Counted from the first letter of the stretch, positions 16,848 through 28,100 are shown. The stretch: DNA of 37,086 nucleotides from Candidatus Cloacimonadota bacterium (GCA_021736135.1 JAIPGO010000031.1:1-37086); one strand, 5' to 3'. Numbers and translations are program-made. The notes: generated by a model from the letters alone, not told the origin.

Positions 16848-18665
16848 TTGGGTCAAAAAGATAAAGTGGATCAAAAGCATATCAGGAATTTTTGCATCAT
16901 AGCGCACATAGATCATGGCAAGTCAACCCTGGCAGACCGCATGCTGGAATTCACGCAGGTGGTAACCGGGGCAAAGATGGTAAATCAGATACTTGATAAT
17001 ATGGATCTGGAGCGCGAGCGGGGGATAACAATCAAATCGCATGCAATCAGGATACCTTATAGTTATCGGGGAGAGAAATATATTTTTAATTTGATCGATA
17101 CTCCCGGGCACGTTGATTTTTCTTATGAAGTTTCGCGCAGTTTATCTTCCTGTGAAGGTGCATTGCTGCTGGTGGATGCGGCGCAGGGCATAGAAGCTCA
17201 GACGATGAGTAATATGTATCTGGCGCTGGAGAACAATCTGGATATTCTGCCGGTGATCAATAAAATCGACCTGCCGAAAGCAGACGTGGATGGAACCTCG
17301 CATGAAATTGAAGAAACCCTGGGAGTGATAGCAGAGGACATATTCAAAGTAAGTGCCAAGTGTGGTGACGGCGTGACGGAATTATTAGACGGGATCGTGG
17401 AAAAAGTGCCTTCGCCAAAAGGCAGTATGGATGCGCCATTAAAAGCATTGATCTTTGACTCTTTTTTTGATTCTTACCGCGGAGTGATCGTGCTGGTACG
17501 CATGATGGACGGAGAGCTAAAAAAGGGTGATCAGATCAAGCTGTTTTCCACCGGAAAGGATTTTCGTGTGGAGGAGATCGGCTATCTGGGTTTAACCTTT
17601 GAACCGCAGTCTGGCTTGAGTGCCGGGGAAGTTGGTTATATTATCGGCGGAGTCAAGGAAGTGGCGGATGCGCGGGTGGGAGATACGATTACTACGCTGA
17701 AGAATCCCTGTATAGAGGCTTTAGCAGGATTTCAGGAACCGAAACCTATGGTATATTCCGGCATATTTCCCATGGATAAAGAAGATTATGCAGATCTGCG
17801 GGACAGTATTGGCAAACTAAAGTTAAATGATGCATCTTTGACATTTGAACCGGAAAGTTCGCTGGCATTGGGCTTTGGTTTTCGCTGCGGATTTTTAGGA
17901 ATGCTGCATCTGGAGATTTTTAAAGAACGCCTTTACCGGGAATTTGGGGTGCAGATTCTAGCCACAACACCGAGTGTGCGCTTTAATGTGCATTTATCAA
18001 ATGGAACTTCGCGGGTAATATATAATCCCATAGATCTTCCCGATCCGGTTGTTATTAATTATATAGAAGAGCCAATAATGGCAGTGGAGATCATTGTTCC
18101 CTCAGAATTTGTGGGCAACATCATGAAATTATGCCAGGAACGCCGCGGCGAGCAGCAGGATCTGCAGTATATTGATGAAAAGCGGGTGGCAATTGATTAT
18201 GAAATGCCCCTGATCGAGATTATCTTTGATTTTTATGATAAACTGAAATCGGTCAGCAAAGGTTATGCTTCCCTGGATTACCAGTTTAAAAAATTCCGCA
18301 GGTCGCAGGTGGTTAAAGTGGATATTCTTATCAACGGTGACAAAGTGGATGCCATGAGTTTTATCTGTCACGAAAGCAAAGCCTATAACTGGGGAAAAAG
18401 CGTTACCGAAAAACTGCAGGAAGTAATTCCACGTCAGCAATATAAAGTAGCGTTGCAGGCGAGTATCGGATCAAAGGTTATTGCCCGCAGCACGATCAAT
18501 CCCGCTCGAAAGGATGTAACAGCCAAATGCTACGGAGGAGATATCACCCGCAAGCGCAAATTACTGGAAAAACAGAAAGAAGGAAAGAAGCGCATGAAGG
18601 AAATTGGTCATGTACAGGTGCCTCAGGAAGCATTTCTGGAAGTATTGAAAGCGGATAGGGATTAA
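16848..18665 (+). CDS. lepA: Elongation factor 4 (LepA), ribosome-back-translocating GTPase
   Basis: 605 residues, the usual LepA length. It starts at TTG 16848, eight bases after TAGGAGA. GTPase motifs are complete: G1 AHIDHGKST (about 19-27), G2/switch I RERGITIKSHAI, G3 DTPGHVDF, G4 NKIDLP. The elongation-factor domains follow, including FGFRCGFLGMLHLEIFKERLYREF and the LepA-specific C-terminal domain ending DITRKRKLLEKQKEGKKRMK. LepA is a cytoplasmic translation factor that acts on stalled or mistranslocated ribosomes. No lepB follows, so the common lepA-lepB pairing is absent. It stands alone between repeat-rich DNA and the exported-protein operon. Confidence 0.98.
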   Translation: MGQKDKVDQKHIRNFCIIAHIDHGKSTLADRMLEFTQVVTGAKMVNQILDNMDLERERGITIKSHAIRIPYSYRGEKYIFNLIDTPGHVDFSYEVSRSLSSCEGALLLVDAAQGIEAQTMSNMYLALENNLDILPVINKIDLPKADVDGTSHEIEETLGVIAEDIFKVSAKCGDGVTELLDGIVEKVPSPKGSMDAPLKALIFDSFFDSYRGVIVLVRMMDGELKKGDQIKLFSTGKDFRVEEIGYLGLTFEPQSGLSAGEVGYIIGGVKEVADARVGDTITTLKNPCIEALAGFQEPKPMVYSGIFPMDKEDYADLRDSIGKLKLNDASLTFEPESSLALGFGFRCGFLGMLHLEIFKERLYREFGVQILATTPSVRFNVHLSNGTSRVIYNPIDLPDPVVINYIEEPIMAVEIIVPSEFVGNIMKLCQERRGEQQDLQYIDEKRVAIDYEMPLIEIIFDFYDKLKSVSKGYASLDYQFKKFRRSQVVKVDILINGDKVDAMSFICHESKAYNWGKSVTEKLQEVIPRQQYKVALQASIGSKVIARSTINPARKDVTAKCYGGDITRKRKLLEKQKEGKKRMKEIGHVQVPQEAFLEVLKADRD

Positions 18666-18671
18666 AAAATT

Positions 18672-18699
18672 GTGAGAAGTGAAACGTGAGAAGTGAGAA
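18672..18699. repeat. GTGAGAA-type heptamer array
   Basis: GTGAGAA, GTGAAAC, GTGAGAA, GTGAGAA in tandem, starting seven bases after the lepA stop codon. It is another case of this repeat class placed at a gene's 3' end. Confidence 0.7.
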
Positions 18700-18714
18700 G
18701 GGAAGATTTTTTGG

Positions 18715-18744
18715 TTGATGTTGGAATAAATAATGCTTTATAAT
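18715..18744 (+). promoter_or_regulatory. Promoter for the exported-protein operon
   Basis: TTGATG (18715-18720), an 18-nt spacer, then a perfect TATAAT (18739-18744). The first gene starts at 18780 after TTGGAGG. No other good promoter is seen until the hairpin at 28674, so it may drive all four downstream genes. Confidence 0.55.
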
Positions 18745-18779
18745 AAAAAAAAAAGAAATATAGTTGGAGGCTTGATATA

Positions 18780-19820
18780 ATGAAAAGGTTAGTATTTTTA
18801 TTAATCGTTTCACTGATACTGGTATTATTCACCGGTTGTGCACAGGCTAATGATCCTGAAGAGAATGGTGATACCGTATATCTGAATCTGGTTGCTACTT
18901 ATGAGACGGAAGCTTACGTTGAAGAATTTGACGTGACGGATGATTACATATATATAGCTGAAGATATGGCAGGATTCTCAATCTGGGAACAGGCATCAGG
19001 GAATATGCTTGCTCGTTATGATTCGACTCTGGTTGGCAATATGAGACTGATCAAGGTTTTAGAAGAGAGTAATCTTCTCGTTGTATTTAACAAATATGGC
19101 GGCACTTACGGCGGGACATTGTTTTTTGACATCACTGCCAGGGATAATCCTCAATATCTCATGTCTATTCCCGGCAATAATGCAGAATTGAGCTGTCTAC
19201 AAGTCTGGTCTATAAACGCTGACCGCTTTCGTTTCAGTTGGGTAAATTTAGGAAGTCAGTATTATACAGGGGAATTTGTGAGAATACCTAATTCCTTGTA
19301 TTGGGCGCAGGACGGGCTAACATTTGAAGAAAAGCTTTTCGGATTTAATATGGCAGGTTTTGATGAAGACCTGACAAACGAGCGGTTATATTGTGCCTCC
19401 GAAGAGCTGGGAATGAAGATTGTGGACAGAGCCGATTTTAGTATAGTAAACAATATTTCGACAATTGGTCAGACAATTGCTGTCAAGGTTGTTGACAATG
19501 TTGCATATCTTGGTAACAGGGAAGAGGGTATTCAATTGCTTGATATCAGCGATGAATTGAATCCGGTGGAAATATTTAACTATGATACTACAGGTCTGGC
19601 ATCTGATATTGCTGTAAGCCCTGAATTAAACGTTTTTGCCCTAGCTTCGACGAGTGGGGGCATATATCTTTTCCGGGGACCGGATGGCGTTATTGAAAGA
19701 CTGCAGCGGATAGATGACAGCGAGATAGGCTACACTTATAAAGTTAAGATTCACGGAAATTATCTTTATGCAGGAACCCGTTATGGGATTTATAAATTTG
19801 AAATTATTAATTTAAGATAA
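18780..19820 (+). CDS. LVIVD-repeat-like propeller lipoprotein
   Basis: 346 residues with a lipoprotein signal: MKRLVFLLIVSLILVLFTGC, Cys20 after LFTG. The mature part is a series of about 40-residue blades with V-x-D-x-x-Y-I-Y-I-A, DNVAYLGNREEGIQLLDISDELNP, VNVFALASTSGGIYLF-like patterns. These match the LVIVD beta-propeller repeat that is common in surface proteins. It likely sits on the envelope as a binding or scaffold protein; no enzyme motif is seen. GGAGG lies nine bases before the ATG. It is the first gene of a four-gene run; the next gene begins 16 nt after its stop, implying coexpression with three type IX-sorted proteins. Confidence 0.75.
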   Translation: MKRLVFLLIVSLILVLFTGCAQANDPEENGDTVYLNLVATYETEAYVEEFDVTDDYIYIAEDMAGFSIWEQASGNMLARYDSTLVGNMRLIKVLEESNLLVVFNKYGGTYGGTLFFDITARDNPQYLMSIPGNNAELSCLQVWSINADRFRFSWVNLGSQYYTGEFVRIPNSLYWAQDGLTFEEKLFGFNMAGFDEDLTNERLYCASEELGMKIVDRADFSIVNNISTIGQTIAVKVVDNVAYLGNREEGIQLLDISDELNPVEIFNYDTTGLASDIAVSPELNVFALASTSGGIYLFRGPDGVIERLQRIDDSEIGYTYKVKIHGNYLYAGTRYGIYKFEIINLR

Positions 19821-19836
19821 AAGAAGGAGATTTGTA

Positions 19837-22800
19837 ATGAGAAGATTATTTTTACTGGTATTATTGGCAACATTTGCGCTATCCTGGAGTCAAGTTGAAT
19901 GGCTGGAAGACGGTATTCCGGTACGCCAGGGTGTTAATATTGAATGGTTTCGCAGCGCTATATCCTTAGAGGATGGCGGTTGTGTTTTTACGTGGAGCGA
20001 TACGCGTCTTGGTGATCGTGATGTTTTTGCCCAGAGAGTAGATAGCGATGGCAACATGTTATGGGGAGTAGAAGCTGCGATGGTAAATGGCGAGATCAAT
20101 CGTCAGGAAGACATAGTTGTGATCAACGGAAATGATGATGAGACGATTTATGCCTGGGTGGAATTCCGGCATGAAGATGCAGGTGATATTTATGCCCAGA
20201 AACTTGATGGTAACGGCAATATTATGTGGGCTTCTGAGGGAGTACCCTTATGTCTGGTTGAAGATATACAAATATCAATTAACATTGTAAGTGATGCTTC
20301 TGGCGGAGCTTACATTATCTGGCTTGATGACCGCAATCCTGGTGGCTCTGATATTTATGGTACGCATATTTTAAGTGACGGCAGCATTGCAGAAGGCTGG
20401 GATACTGACGGCAATGCGATAATTGCCATGGATGGCAATCAAACCGGTCATACTTTCTGGGAAGACGGTGCTGGTGGAGCTATAGTAGTATGGACGGATA
20501 CCCGTAATGCTTCCAACCAGGATTTATATATGCAGCGGATAAGCTGGGATGGTACCTTGCTCTGGGATACAAATGGCACCTTGTTATGTGGTGCACCCCA
20601 GATACAGGAATCAGCAAAAATCAGTCCCGACGGTACAGGAAACTTCATAGTAACCTGGTGGGATAAGCGTAATGAAAACGATGGTGATATATATGCAAAT
20701 CGGATTGATCTTGATGGCAACATTTTGTGGGCAAACGACCTGGTAATATATCAGGGATTCGGTATTCAGCGTAATCCCAGGATCACGGAATCATCAGATA
20801 CCGGAGCTATAATTACCTGGGAAGATGGTCGTTATGTCTCAGAATTCAAAGACATATTCGTGCAGAAGGTAACAACAAACGGGACGTTATCCTGGGCAAC
20901 CGCAGGTGAAGTGGTTTGTGTGGAAGTAAATGACCAGTTAAATCCGCGTCTGGTTAGTGATGATAGCGGGGGTTGCTGGATCATCTGGGATGATGGCAGA
21001 AATGACGGTCATCCTAATGAAGAGATATATATTCAGCATTTTAATAGCGATGGTGATATTCAATTAGCTGATAATGGTCAGATCATATGTGATGCTTTTG
21101 GTGAACAGTTTTCACCTCTGATCAAGAAAGATGGAAATGGACAGATGTATTTATCCTGGGGAGATAACCGTGATGGGTCCACGGGACTTTATGTTCAGTT
21201 GATTGATGATGATGGTAATGATCTGCTGATCGATAACGGGCAACTGATCTATTATGGTCTCTGTGGTGATGCGCTTTCAGCCCAGATATTCTGTGATGGA
21301 GATAAATCCTTATTGCTTTGGGAAGATACGCGTTTTGCTACAATTGCTACTCAAATTTATATGCAGGTGATGGATGAAAACGGGGATTTTGATCTAATTG
21401 AAGACGGAATTGCAATCACGGATACAACAGGAAGCGACCAGGTGAATTTTGACGCAGTGCTTAATGACGCAGGTGCAGCAGTATCCTGGGTGGAATTACG
21501 TGGTTTAACCAATACCGTATATGCCCAGCTTGTGGATATGGAAGGAAATCATCATTGGGGAGATCAGGGACTGCAGCTAAATACTCATGAGTCAGAGCAG
21601 TCAGGCGTAAAGGTTTCGGAAGATAATGGTTATTATTATTTTGGCTGGTCAGACCGTTTCGGTTCCTGGCCCGATCCAATAGTCAGCCAGGTTTGTGCCC
21701 AGAAAGTTGATGTTAACGGGAATAAGTTATGGGGAGACGAAGGAATATCTGCCGGAAATCCCGATTTGCAGGAAGATGTATTAATGGACGTAGTAGGCAG
21801 ATATTTTATCTGGAAGCTTGATGACTGGCCGGATGCTCAGATATATGCCAGTTATTTGACGGAAGATGGTGATACATCTCCCGGCTGGCCTGAAAACGGT
21901 TTATTAATTTGCGATGCACCACCTTACAGTCAGCAGAATGCTCAAGGTGTCATCACTGATGAAGGTTTACTGGTCGTCTGGGAAGATCTTCGTAATTCAA
22001 CACCGGAATATGCTAATAATGATCTTTATGGTCAGTTAATTACAGAAAGTGGTGAATTTCTCTGGGAAACCGATGGCGCTCCACTGGTTACTATGGCAAA
22101 TGATCAGGTGGAATTCAAACTGAAATATTACCAGGATTATATATATCTGATCTGGGGAGATTTCCGTAATGGTACAGATTATGATATCTATATGCAGAAA
22201 TTTGACCTGGACGGAGTAGAACAGTGGGAAGAAGGCGGGGTGGCAGTGGTTGCCAAACCTCTTGACCAGGCAAATGCAGAGTTTACATTTTACAATGATC
22301 ATATAGTGGTTTACTGGGATGATGTGGATGGCGAAGCAGGAATGGACCTCTTTATGCAAATGTTCAATCTGGAAGGAGAACTCGTCGGAGGTTATCCACA
22401 GAACGGCGAGAATATCTGCCGCGCCATTAAAAACCAGAGCGCTCCCGCGGCTGTCGTTGATGATGACGGGTATTCTTATGTGATCTGGAGTGATTTCCGT
22501 TCCAGTGGCAAAACAGATATTTATAATATATATGCCCAGAAACAGAAAAACTATCCGGATACGATTGCGGTTGATGATGAGCTGGATGATCAGGTGATGA
22601 TCAATATGAATAATTATCCTAATCCTTTCCGCAAAGGAACAGTACTGTCATTTTCTTTACAAAGTGAACAGTTAATAGATGCCAATGTAACCATTTATAA
22701 TACAAAGGGTCAGAAAGTTCGCGCTTTACCGATCGAGAATAACCGTGTTTATTGGGATGGAAAAGATGATTATGGCAGGCTGACAGCAACCGGCGTTTAT

Positions 22801-22863
22801 ATGTATCGCTTGAACAGCAAGTATTTCAAGAGCCAGCCGGCGAAAATGATCAGGATGAAATAG
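19837..22863 (+). CDS. Large secreted W-x-D-x-R repeat protein with type IX sorting domain
   Basis: 1008 residues, signal peptide MRRLFLLVLLATFALSWSQ, SD AAGGAGA. The body is about 16 repeats of 50-60 residues. Each has a core like IIWLDDRNPGGSDIYGT or VTWWDKRNENDGDIYANRIDLDGN: hydrophobic strand, W-x-D-x-R, a polar loop, D-I/L-Y-x-Q/N, then an S/L-D-G-N turn and a W. Asp and Asn in the loops suggest calcium-stabilised beta-propeller blades. The last 85 residues are the Por/type IX sorting domain (NNYPNPFRKGTVLSFSL, YNTKGQKVRAL, TATGVYMYRL, KMIRMK). The protein is probably displayed on or released from the cell surface, as a binding or adhesion factor; function otherwise unknown. Confidence 0.8.
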   Translation: MRRLFLLVLLATFALSWSQVEWLEDGIPVRQGVNIEWFRSAISLEDGGCVFTWSDTRLGDRDVFAQRVDSDGNMLWGVEAAMVNGEINRQEDIVVINGNDDETIYAWVEFRHEDAGDIYAQKLDGNGNIMWASEGVPLCLVEDIQISINIVSDASGGAYIIWLDDRNPGGSDIYGTHILSDGSIAEGWDTDGNAIIAMDGNQTGHTFWEDGAGGAIVVWTDTRNASNQDLYMQRISWDGTLLWDTNGTLLCGAPQIQESAKISPDGTGNFIVTWWDKRNENDGDIYANRIDLDGNILWANDLVIYQGFGIQRNPRITESSDTGAIITWEDGRYVSEFKDIFVQKVTTNGTLSWATAGEVVCVEVNDQLNPRLVSDDSGGCWIIWDDGRNDGHPNEEIYIQHFNSDGDIQLADNGQIICDAFGEQFSPLIKKDGNGQMYLSWGDNRDGSTGLYVQLIDDDGNDLLIDNGQLIYYGLCGDALSAQIFCDGDKSLLLWEDTRFATIATQIYMQVMDENGDFDLIEDGIAITDTTGSDQVNFDAVLNDAGAAVSWVELRGLTNTVYAQLVDMEGNHHWGDQGLQLNTHESEQSGVKVSEDNGYYYFGWSDRFGSWPDPIVSQVCAQKVDVNGNKLWGDEGISAGNPDLQEDVLMDVVGRYFIWKLDDWPDAQIYASYLTEDGDTSPGWPENGLLICDAPPYSQQNAQGVITDEGLLVVWEDLRNSTPEYANNDLYGQLITESGEFLWETDGAPLVTMANDQVEFKLKYYQDYIYLIWGDFRNGTDYDIYMQKFDLDGVEQWEEGGVAVVAKPLDQANAEFTFYNDHIVVYWDDVDGEAGMDLFMQMFNLEGELVGGYPQNGENICRAIKNQSAPAAVVDDDGYSYVIWSDFRSSGKTDIYNIYAQKQKNYPDTIAVDDELDDQVMINMNNYPNPFRKGTVLSFSLQSEQLIDANVTIYNTKGQKVRALPIENNRVYWDGKDDYGRLTATGVYMYRLNSKYFKSQPAKMIRMK

Positions 22864-22909
22864 CAGAAGAAATATCTGCACAAAGACATAAGCAGGACAG
22901 AAGGTAGAA

Positions 22910-25189
22910 ATGAAAAAAATAATAATATGGGCAGCAATACTGTTAGCTTTGCCGTTGTGGTCTCTTGATCCGGTTTATCACACTAATGAAGAAATATTTG
23001 CAGAACTTGATTCTCTGCAGCAGATGTTCCCGGATTATATGCTGGTGCGTGTACTGGGATTTACCGGTACGGATAGTCTGCCGGTATATGCAGTAAAAAT
23101 ATCCGATAATGTTACTGTGGATGAAGATGAACCGGCAGTTCTGTTTTTAGGTCAGTGTCATGCGGAAGAAGTGATGGGCGTGGAGATCAGTATGGCTTTG
23201 ATCAATGAACTTTTAATGAACGGCGGAAACCCTTATAATGTCTGGAGAAACAACCTGGAGATCTGGATCGTTCCAACCCACAATCCGGAAGGATTGCAGG
23301 TGGTTACGGACAGTTGGGATACTACTTATCGCAAGAATAAGACGGATAATAATGGTAACGGTTTATTTGATTTTGTCCCCGGACCTGGTAATGATGACGA
23401 TGGGGTGGACCTGAACAGAAATTATGATTTCAACTGGGTACATGGTGATACTCTGAATGCTCAGGGCAACGCTGAATTTAATGATTATTACAAAGGACCA
23501 GCACCCTGGAGTGAACTGGAGGCACAATATCTCCGTCAGTTATGTGATGAGCAGCATTTCATTTATTCCATTGCCTGGCATTCCTCGCGGACGGGTAACC
23601 TTTCTGAGAAGGTGTTTTATCCCTGGAATTGGGAAGAGAACAAACCCTGCCCTGATGAAGAATTCAATGCCGGTATGGCATCTACAGTGGCTCACCTGAT
23701 TGAGAAGGAAACAGGTGGAGCATATTATGAACCATCTGGAACTTTAAATAGAAATCCTAAAGCACATGACTGGTTTTATAATGAGTATGGCACGCTACAG
23801 TTTGAAATTGAAGCAGGAACAGCAAATCTGCAGCCGGGACCTGCGCTTTTACAGGATACGATAAGTCGTTGTATTAATGCACCTCACTATATGATGAACC
23901 GGGCACTCGGATATGACAACGTGTCCGGAGCTATGCTTACCGGGCATGTAACGAATGCAGTTACCGGAGAACCACTGGTTGCCGAATATTTAATTGAAGA
24001 GAGAAAAGCTCTCTCTTTTACTCCCCGGATGACAGATGAACTTTATGGGCGTTTCTGGTGGCAGTGCTCCCCCAACACATACACCTTGCACCTGCGTCAG
24101 AAAGGCTATGCGGATTCTGTTATCACCGTTACGGTTAATGGTACTATGCCTACAACTCGGAATCTTGCCCTTATGCCATTAGCTGAAGCGAATATCAGCG
24201 GCAGCATCAATGCCGGTGATGAAGAAGTGAAAATAATCGTTCATCATGACATGGGTGATGAAGAATTCCTGTTTCCGGCTGGAAGTGAGTCATACTCCAT
24301 CGACTGGTGGGAAGGTCAGGTTGATTTTATCGTAGCAGCAGAAGGTTATACACCAAAATATGTAAATTATGATCTTCAAGCAGGTGAAAATGTGATCAAT
24401 ATTGAGCTGCAGCCGGAAATAGTAATCTTCAATGAAGACTGGTCAGGAGATTTTTCTCAATGGAGCGTGGAAGGTGACTGGTATATTGGCTATGACGAAG
24501 ACGCTGGAAGAAATTTTGCCAAGGATACTCCTAATGATTTCTATGCTAATGAATCTGAGGTTGTGCTTACCACATCTCATTTCTTCAATCTATTTGGTGG
24601 CAGCGAACTGAGCCTGATAGTTGATCAGAAATACCATACAGAACATGAAGAAGATTTCTGCATTGTAGAAATTTCGCTTAATGACGGCAATAACTGGATA
24701 GAATTATCCTCAATATCCGGCGTAAATGACTGGGATACAAAATACTATGATCTTTCCAGTTATGCAGATAACTATATGTGGATACGATTTCGCCTGATTA
24801 CGGATGATACAGTGGATGATCCCGGCTGGTGGCTGGGTAACATCAAACTTGTATCAGCTACAATGGTTGATAATGATGAAGATGAGCTGGTCTCAGTTAC
24901 AAAACTGCGGCAAAGCTATCCTAATCCCTTTCATTTGAGTGGTGAAAGATCAGGTGAATGCCGCATAGATTTTTCACTGGCAACACCGAGTACTATTTCC
25001 CTGAATGTCTATAATGTAAAAGGTCAGTTAATTAAGAAATTGACGGAAGAATTTTACGAACAGGGAGATCATACCCTGTTCTGGAACGGTTTTGGTGCTA
25101 ATGGGCATCCTGTGGCAAGCGGTGTGTATTTTTATGTACTGAGCACAGGAAGTGCAAAATTCCATCAAAAGATGTTAATAATTAAATAG
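22910..25189 (+). CDS. Secreted M14-family zinc carboxypeptidase with type IX sorting domain
   Basis: 759 residues with a signal peptide (MKKIIIWAAILLALPLWSL). The M14 catalytic domain covers about residues 20-335. The zinc ligands are H84 and E87 (CHAEE) and H224 (IAWHSS). Substrate-binding Arg is R170 in LNRNYDFNW, NPEGL is present, and the catalytic Glu is most likely E301 in FEIEAGT. A carboxypeptidase-regulatory-like beta domain follows (about 343-420, GHVTNAVTGEPLVAEYLI). A jelly-roll-like domain follows it (about 505-655, EDWSGDFSQWSVEGDWYIG), and then the YPNPF sorting domain. It removes C-terminal residues from peptides outside the cell. It ends eight bases before the C25 gene, so the two are likely cotranslated and act together in protein breakdown. 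Confidence 0.92.
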   Translation: MKKIIIWAAILLALPLWSLDPVYHTNEEIFAELDSLQQMFPDYMLVRVLGFTGTDSLPVYAVKISDNVTVDEDEPAVLFLGQCHAEEVMGVEISMALINELLMNGGNPYNVWRNNLEIWIVPTHNPEGLQVVTDSWDTTYRKNKTDNNGNGLFDFVPGPGNDDDGVDLNRNYDFNWVHGDTLNAQGNAEFNDYYKGPAPWSELEAQYLRQLCDEQHFIYSIAWHSSRTGNLSEKVFYPWNWEENKPCPDEEFNAGMASTVAHLIEKETGGAYYEPSGTLNRNPKAHDWFYNEYGTLQFEIEAGTANLQPGPALLQDTISRCINAPHYMMNRALGYDNVSGAMLTGHVTNAVTGEPLVAEYLIEERKALSFTPRMTDELYGRFWWQCSPNTYTLHLRQKGYADSVITVTVNGTMPTTRNLALMPLAEANISGSINAGDEEVKIIVHHDMGDEEFLFPAGSESYSIDWWEGQVDFIVAAEGYTPKYVNYDLQAGENVINIELQPEIVIFNEDWSGDFSQWSVEGDWYIGYDEDAGRNFAKDTPNDFYANESEVVLTTSHFFNLFGGSELSLIVDQKYHTEHEEDFCIVEISLNDGNNWIELSSISGVNDWDTKYYDLSSYADNYMWIRFRLITDDTVDDPGWWLGNIKLVSATMVDNDEDELVSVTKLRQSYPNPFHLSGERSGECRIDFSLATPSTISLNVYNVKGQLIKKLTEEFYEQGDHTLFWNGFGANGHPVASGVYFYVLSTGSAKFHQKMLIIK

Positions 25190-25197
25190 GAGGAATT

Positions 25198-28100
25198 GTG
25201 AAAAGAATACTGCTATTAACCGTTTTAAGCTTGCTGGTTACCAGCCTGAGTGCCGCGGTTATTTATAATAATAGTAACAGCAGCCTTGATATCTCTGTGA
25301 TTAATGACGGTGGATTGAGTATAGAAGGGGATGATCTATACCAGGTAATTGCCTTTCCGGCAACTGATGTAAGCCTGGAGATCATAGAAAGTGAAACAGT
25401 ATTATTCAGCGCTGCGGGAAATGAACTGGAAAGAAGCAGTCAGCTTGCTGAAAGTAGAGTAGAACTGGCTGAAACCATGGTTATGCGGGAAATGGTCATG
25501 CATCGCATCAGGATCAGAATGAATGAAAATATTAATGGAAATCAATCTGTGATCGATAATCTGACCCTGCGCTTGACTGCAAACAACGAAATGCTGCATT
25601 TTAACGGTGTTTCTCCAGCGTTTTTACCCATCTATGAGAAAATGGCTGATAATTATCAGACTTCGTATCTGCGCAATTTATCCGTGTTGCCATCCAGGAT
25701 GCTGATCATTTCACATAGTAATCTTAATAATCTCAATTATTTTACAGCCTGGAAAAACGAAAGGGGCATTGCAACTGATGTAGTAATGAAATCAGATATA
25801 GGAAATACAACGGCGGCAATCAAGGGTTATATACAGAATGTTTATGAGACGGAAGAGTTCCCGCCTGATTATCTTCTTTTAATAGGAGATGTGAACGGCA
25901 ATTTCACGCTACCGGCTTATTATCATACTACAGAGAATGACGTTACTGATCATCCCTATACTTTGCTGGCTGGAGATGACTATCTGCCCGAAATGATCGT
26001 CGGCAGGATGTCCATCGATCAACAGAGTGGATTTGACACCATCATTTCCAAAGTACTCAGTTATGAAAAAACACCCTATATGACAAATCCGGAGTGGTTT
26101 GATAATATTCTGCTGGTCGCAGGAAATTATAGCGATCTACCACCAACACCCACAACCCCTTTAACTACCATGAGATGGCTGCAGGAAAAAGCTGTCGATT
26201 ATGGGTATGATGGTTATACCGAAGTGTATTACTGGCCTGATGGCGGATATTATGACTACCCCGGAACTTCGGAGATTATTAATGCCATAAATAATGGAGT
26301 CGGTGTTGTGGCTTATCGAGGCTGGGGTAATGCCTGGGGCTGGAATTTCCCCTATTTTCATACTCAGAATATTGAAGAATTATCAAATGGAAATTATTTA
26401 CCTATTATGACTTCAATAGTCTGTAATACAGGAGATTTTGCTAATACCAACGTGGATCCCTGTTTTGGAGAATTATGGCTGACTGCCGGAAATGCATCTT
26501 CTTTCAAAGGTGGAGTTGCCTTTGTGGGCCCATCTGATCTACATACAAGTACTCATTATAACAATGCCATCTTTGCCGGATTTTATCAGGGATTGCTGGA
26601 CGAAGGCATACATTCCTTTGGTTCTGCTGTGTTAAGGGGCAAATGGGAAATTTACCAGAGTTTCCCCAATGACCATGTTTCCGGCGGAGATGTGGAATTC
26701 TATTATTATGTCTATAATATTTTAGGTGATCCATCCTTGAATATCTGGACTCGGACTCCGGAAAGTATGAGTTGCGAATTACCTTCTGAAATTAACCTGG
26801 GACAGAACTTCCTGGACATTTATGTTCCGGAAATCAATAATGGTATGGTAACTGCACGCAAAGGAGATGAGTTCATTGTCAGTGATTTTGTGAGAGATCA
26901 CCAGGCATTACTATATTTTGATGCAGAAACGACGGGCACAATTACTGTGACTATAACAGCAGTAAATCACTTGCCCCTGATAATGGAAGTTGATGTGGAG
27001 AGAGTTGGAATTGATCCGGAAATTACAGACATTGCTGCTCAAGATGAGATTATTGCCGGTGAAGAAGTAGCAATAGATATAACCTTGATCAATTCAGGAA
27101 CAGAGAGCTCAGAATTTATAGCTTACCTGGAAGAACAGACCGGAATGGCAAGTATTCAGGAAGAAAGCTTAAATTTCGGAACTTTAGCTGAGGGTGAGAG
27201 CTCTACAGCTACCTTCCATATGGATATTAGCGGTTCCTGCCCGGAAGGCAGCGAACTTTCTCTGCTAATGACTTTTTTTGATCTGGATAGTGAAATTAAA
27301 TTCCCGCTGACAGTAAGTAACCTTGTATTCCAGGTTTCTAATGTAATAGTTAATGATGCCAATGGAGTTCTGGAACCGGGTGAAACCTCACAAATTACCG
27401 TTACGGTTGATAATATCAGCAGTATGGGAGCAGAGGGATTAACTGCCAGCATCATTCCGGCAACAACAGCCTTAACGGCAACTATAGCTTCTGCTACTCT
27501 GGGTAATGTTACTGCCGGCTCTTCCGGAGACGCTGTTTTTGAACTAAGCGCGGCTCCAGGCAGTTTTGACGGTCGCCAGGCAGCGATATACCTGCAACTG
27601 GAAGATAGCACAGGCAGACTCTATGAAACTTCATTTACCATTACAATTGGTATTGTTGATAACACTGATCCCACGGGTCCATGTAGTGCCGGATATTATG
27701 CTTATGATAATTTTGATACCGGTTATGAAGAAGCACCGGACTATTTCTGGCAGGAAATAGATCCTGAAGAAGGTGGTAACGGTTCCGTTATTCTAATGAC
27801 TGATGATCAAACCGAATCTATTCCTTTACCCTTCAATTTTACTTATTTTGATACCGAATATGACAGTATATCCATATGTTCAAACGGTTGGATTTCCTTT
27901 GAAACCACCTGGCAGGTATATTTTAAAAACTGGTCAATTCCTGCTGCTTTGGGACCAAAAGCAATGGTCTCTGCATATTGGGATGATCTGCGTGGTTTTA
28001 ATGGGGGAGTTGAACCTTTAAGGCTTTGCTATTATTATGATGAAACTCAAAATTATTTCATCATTGAATGGAATGATACTTATAACCGTGCAGATGATAT

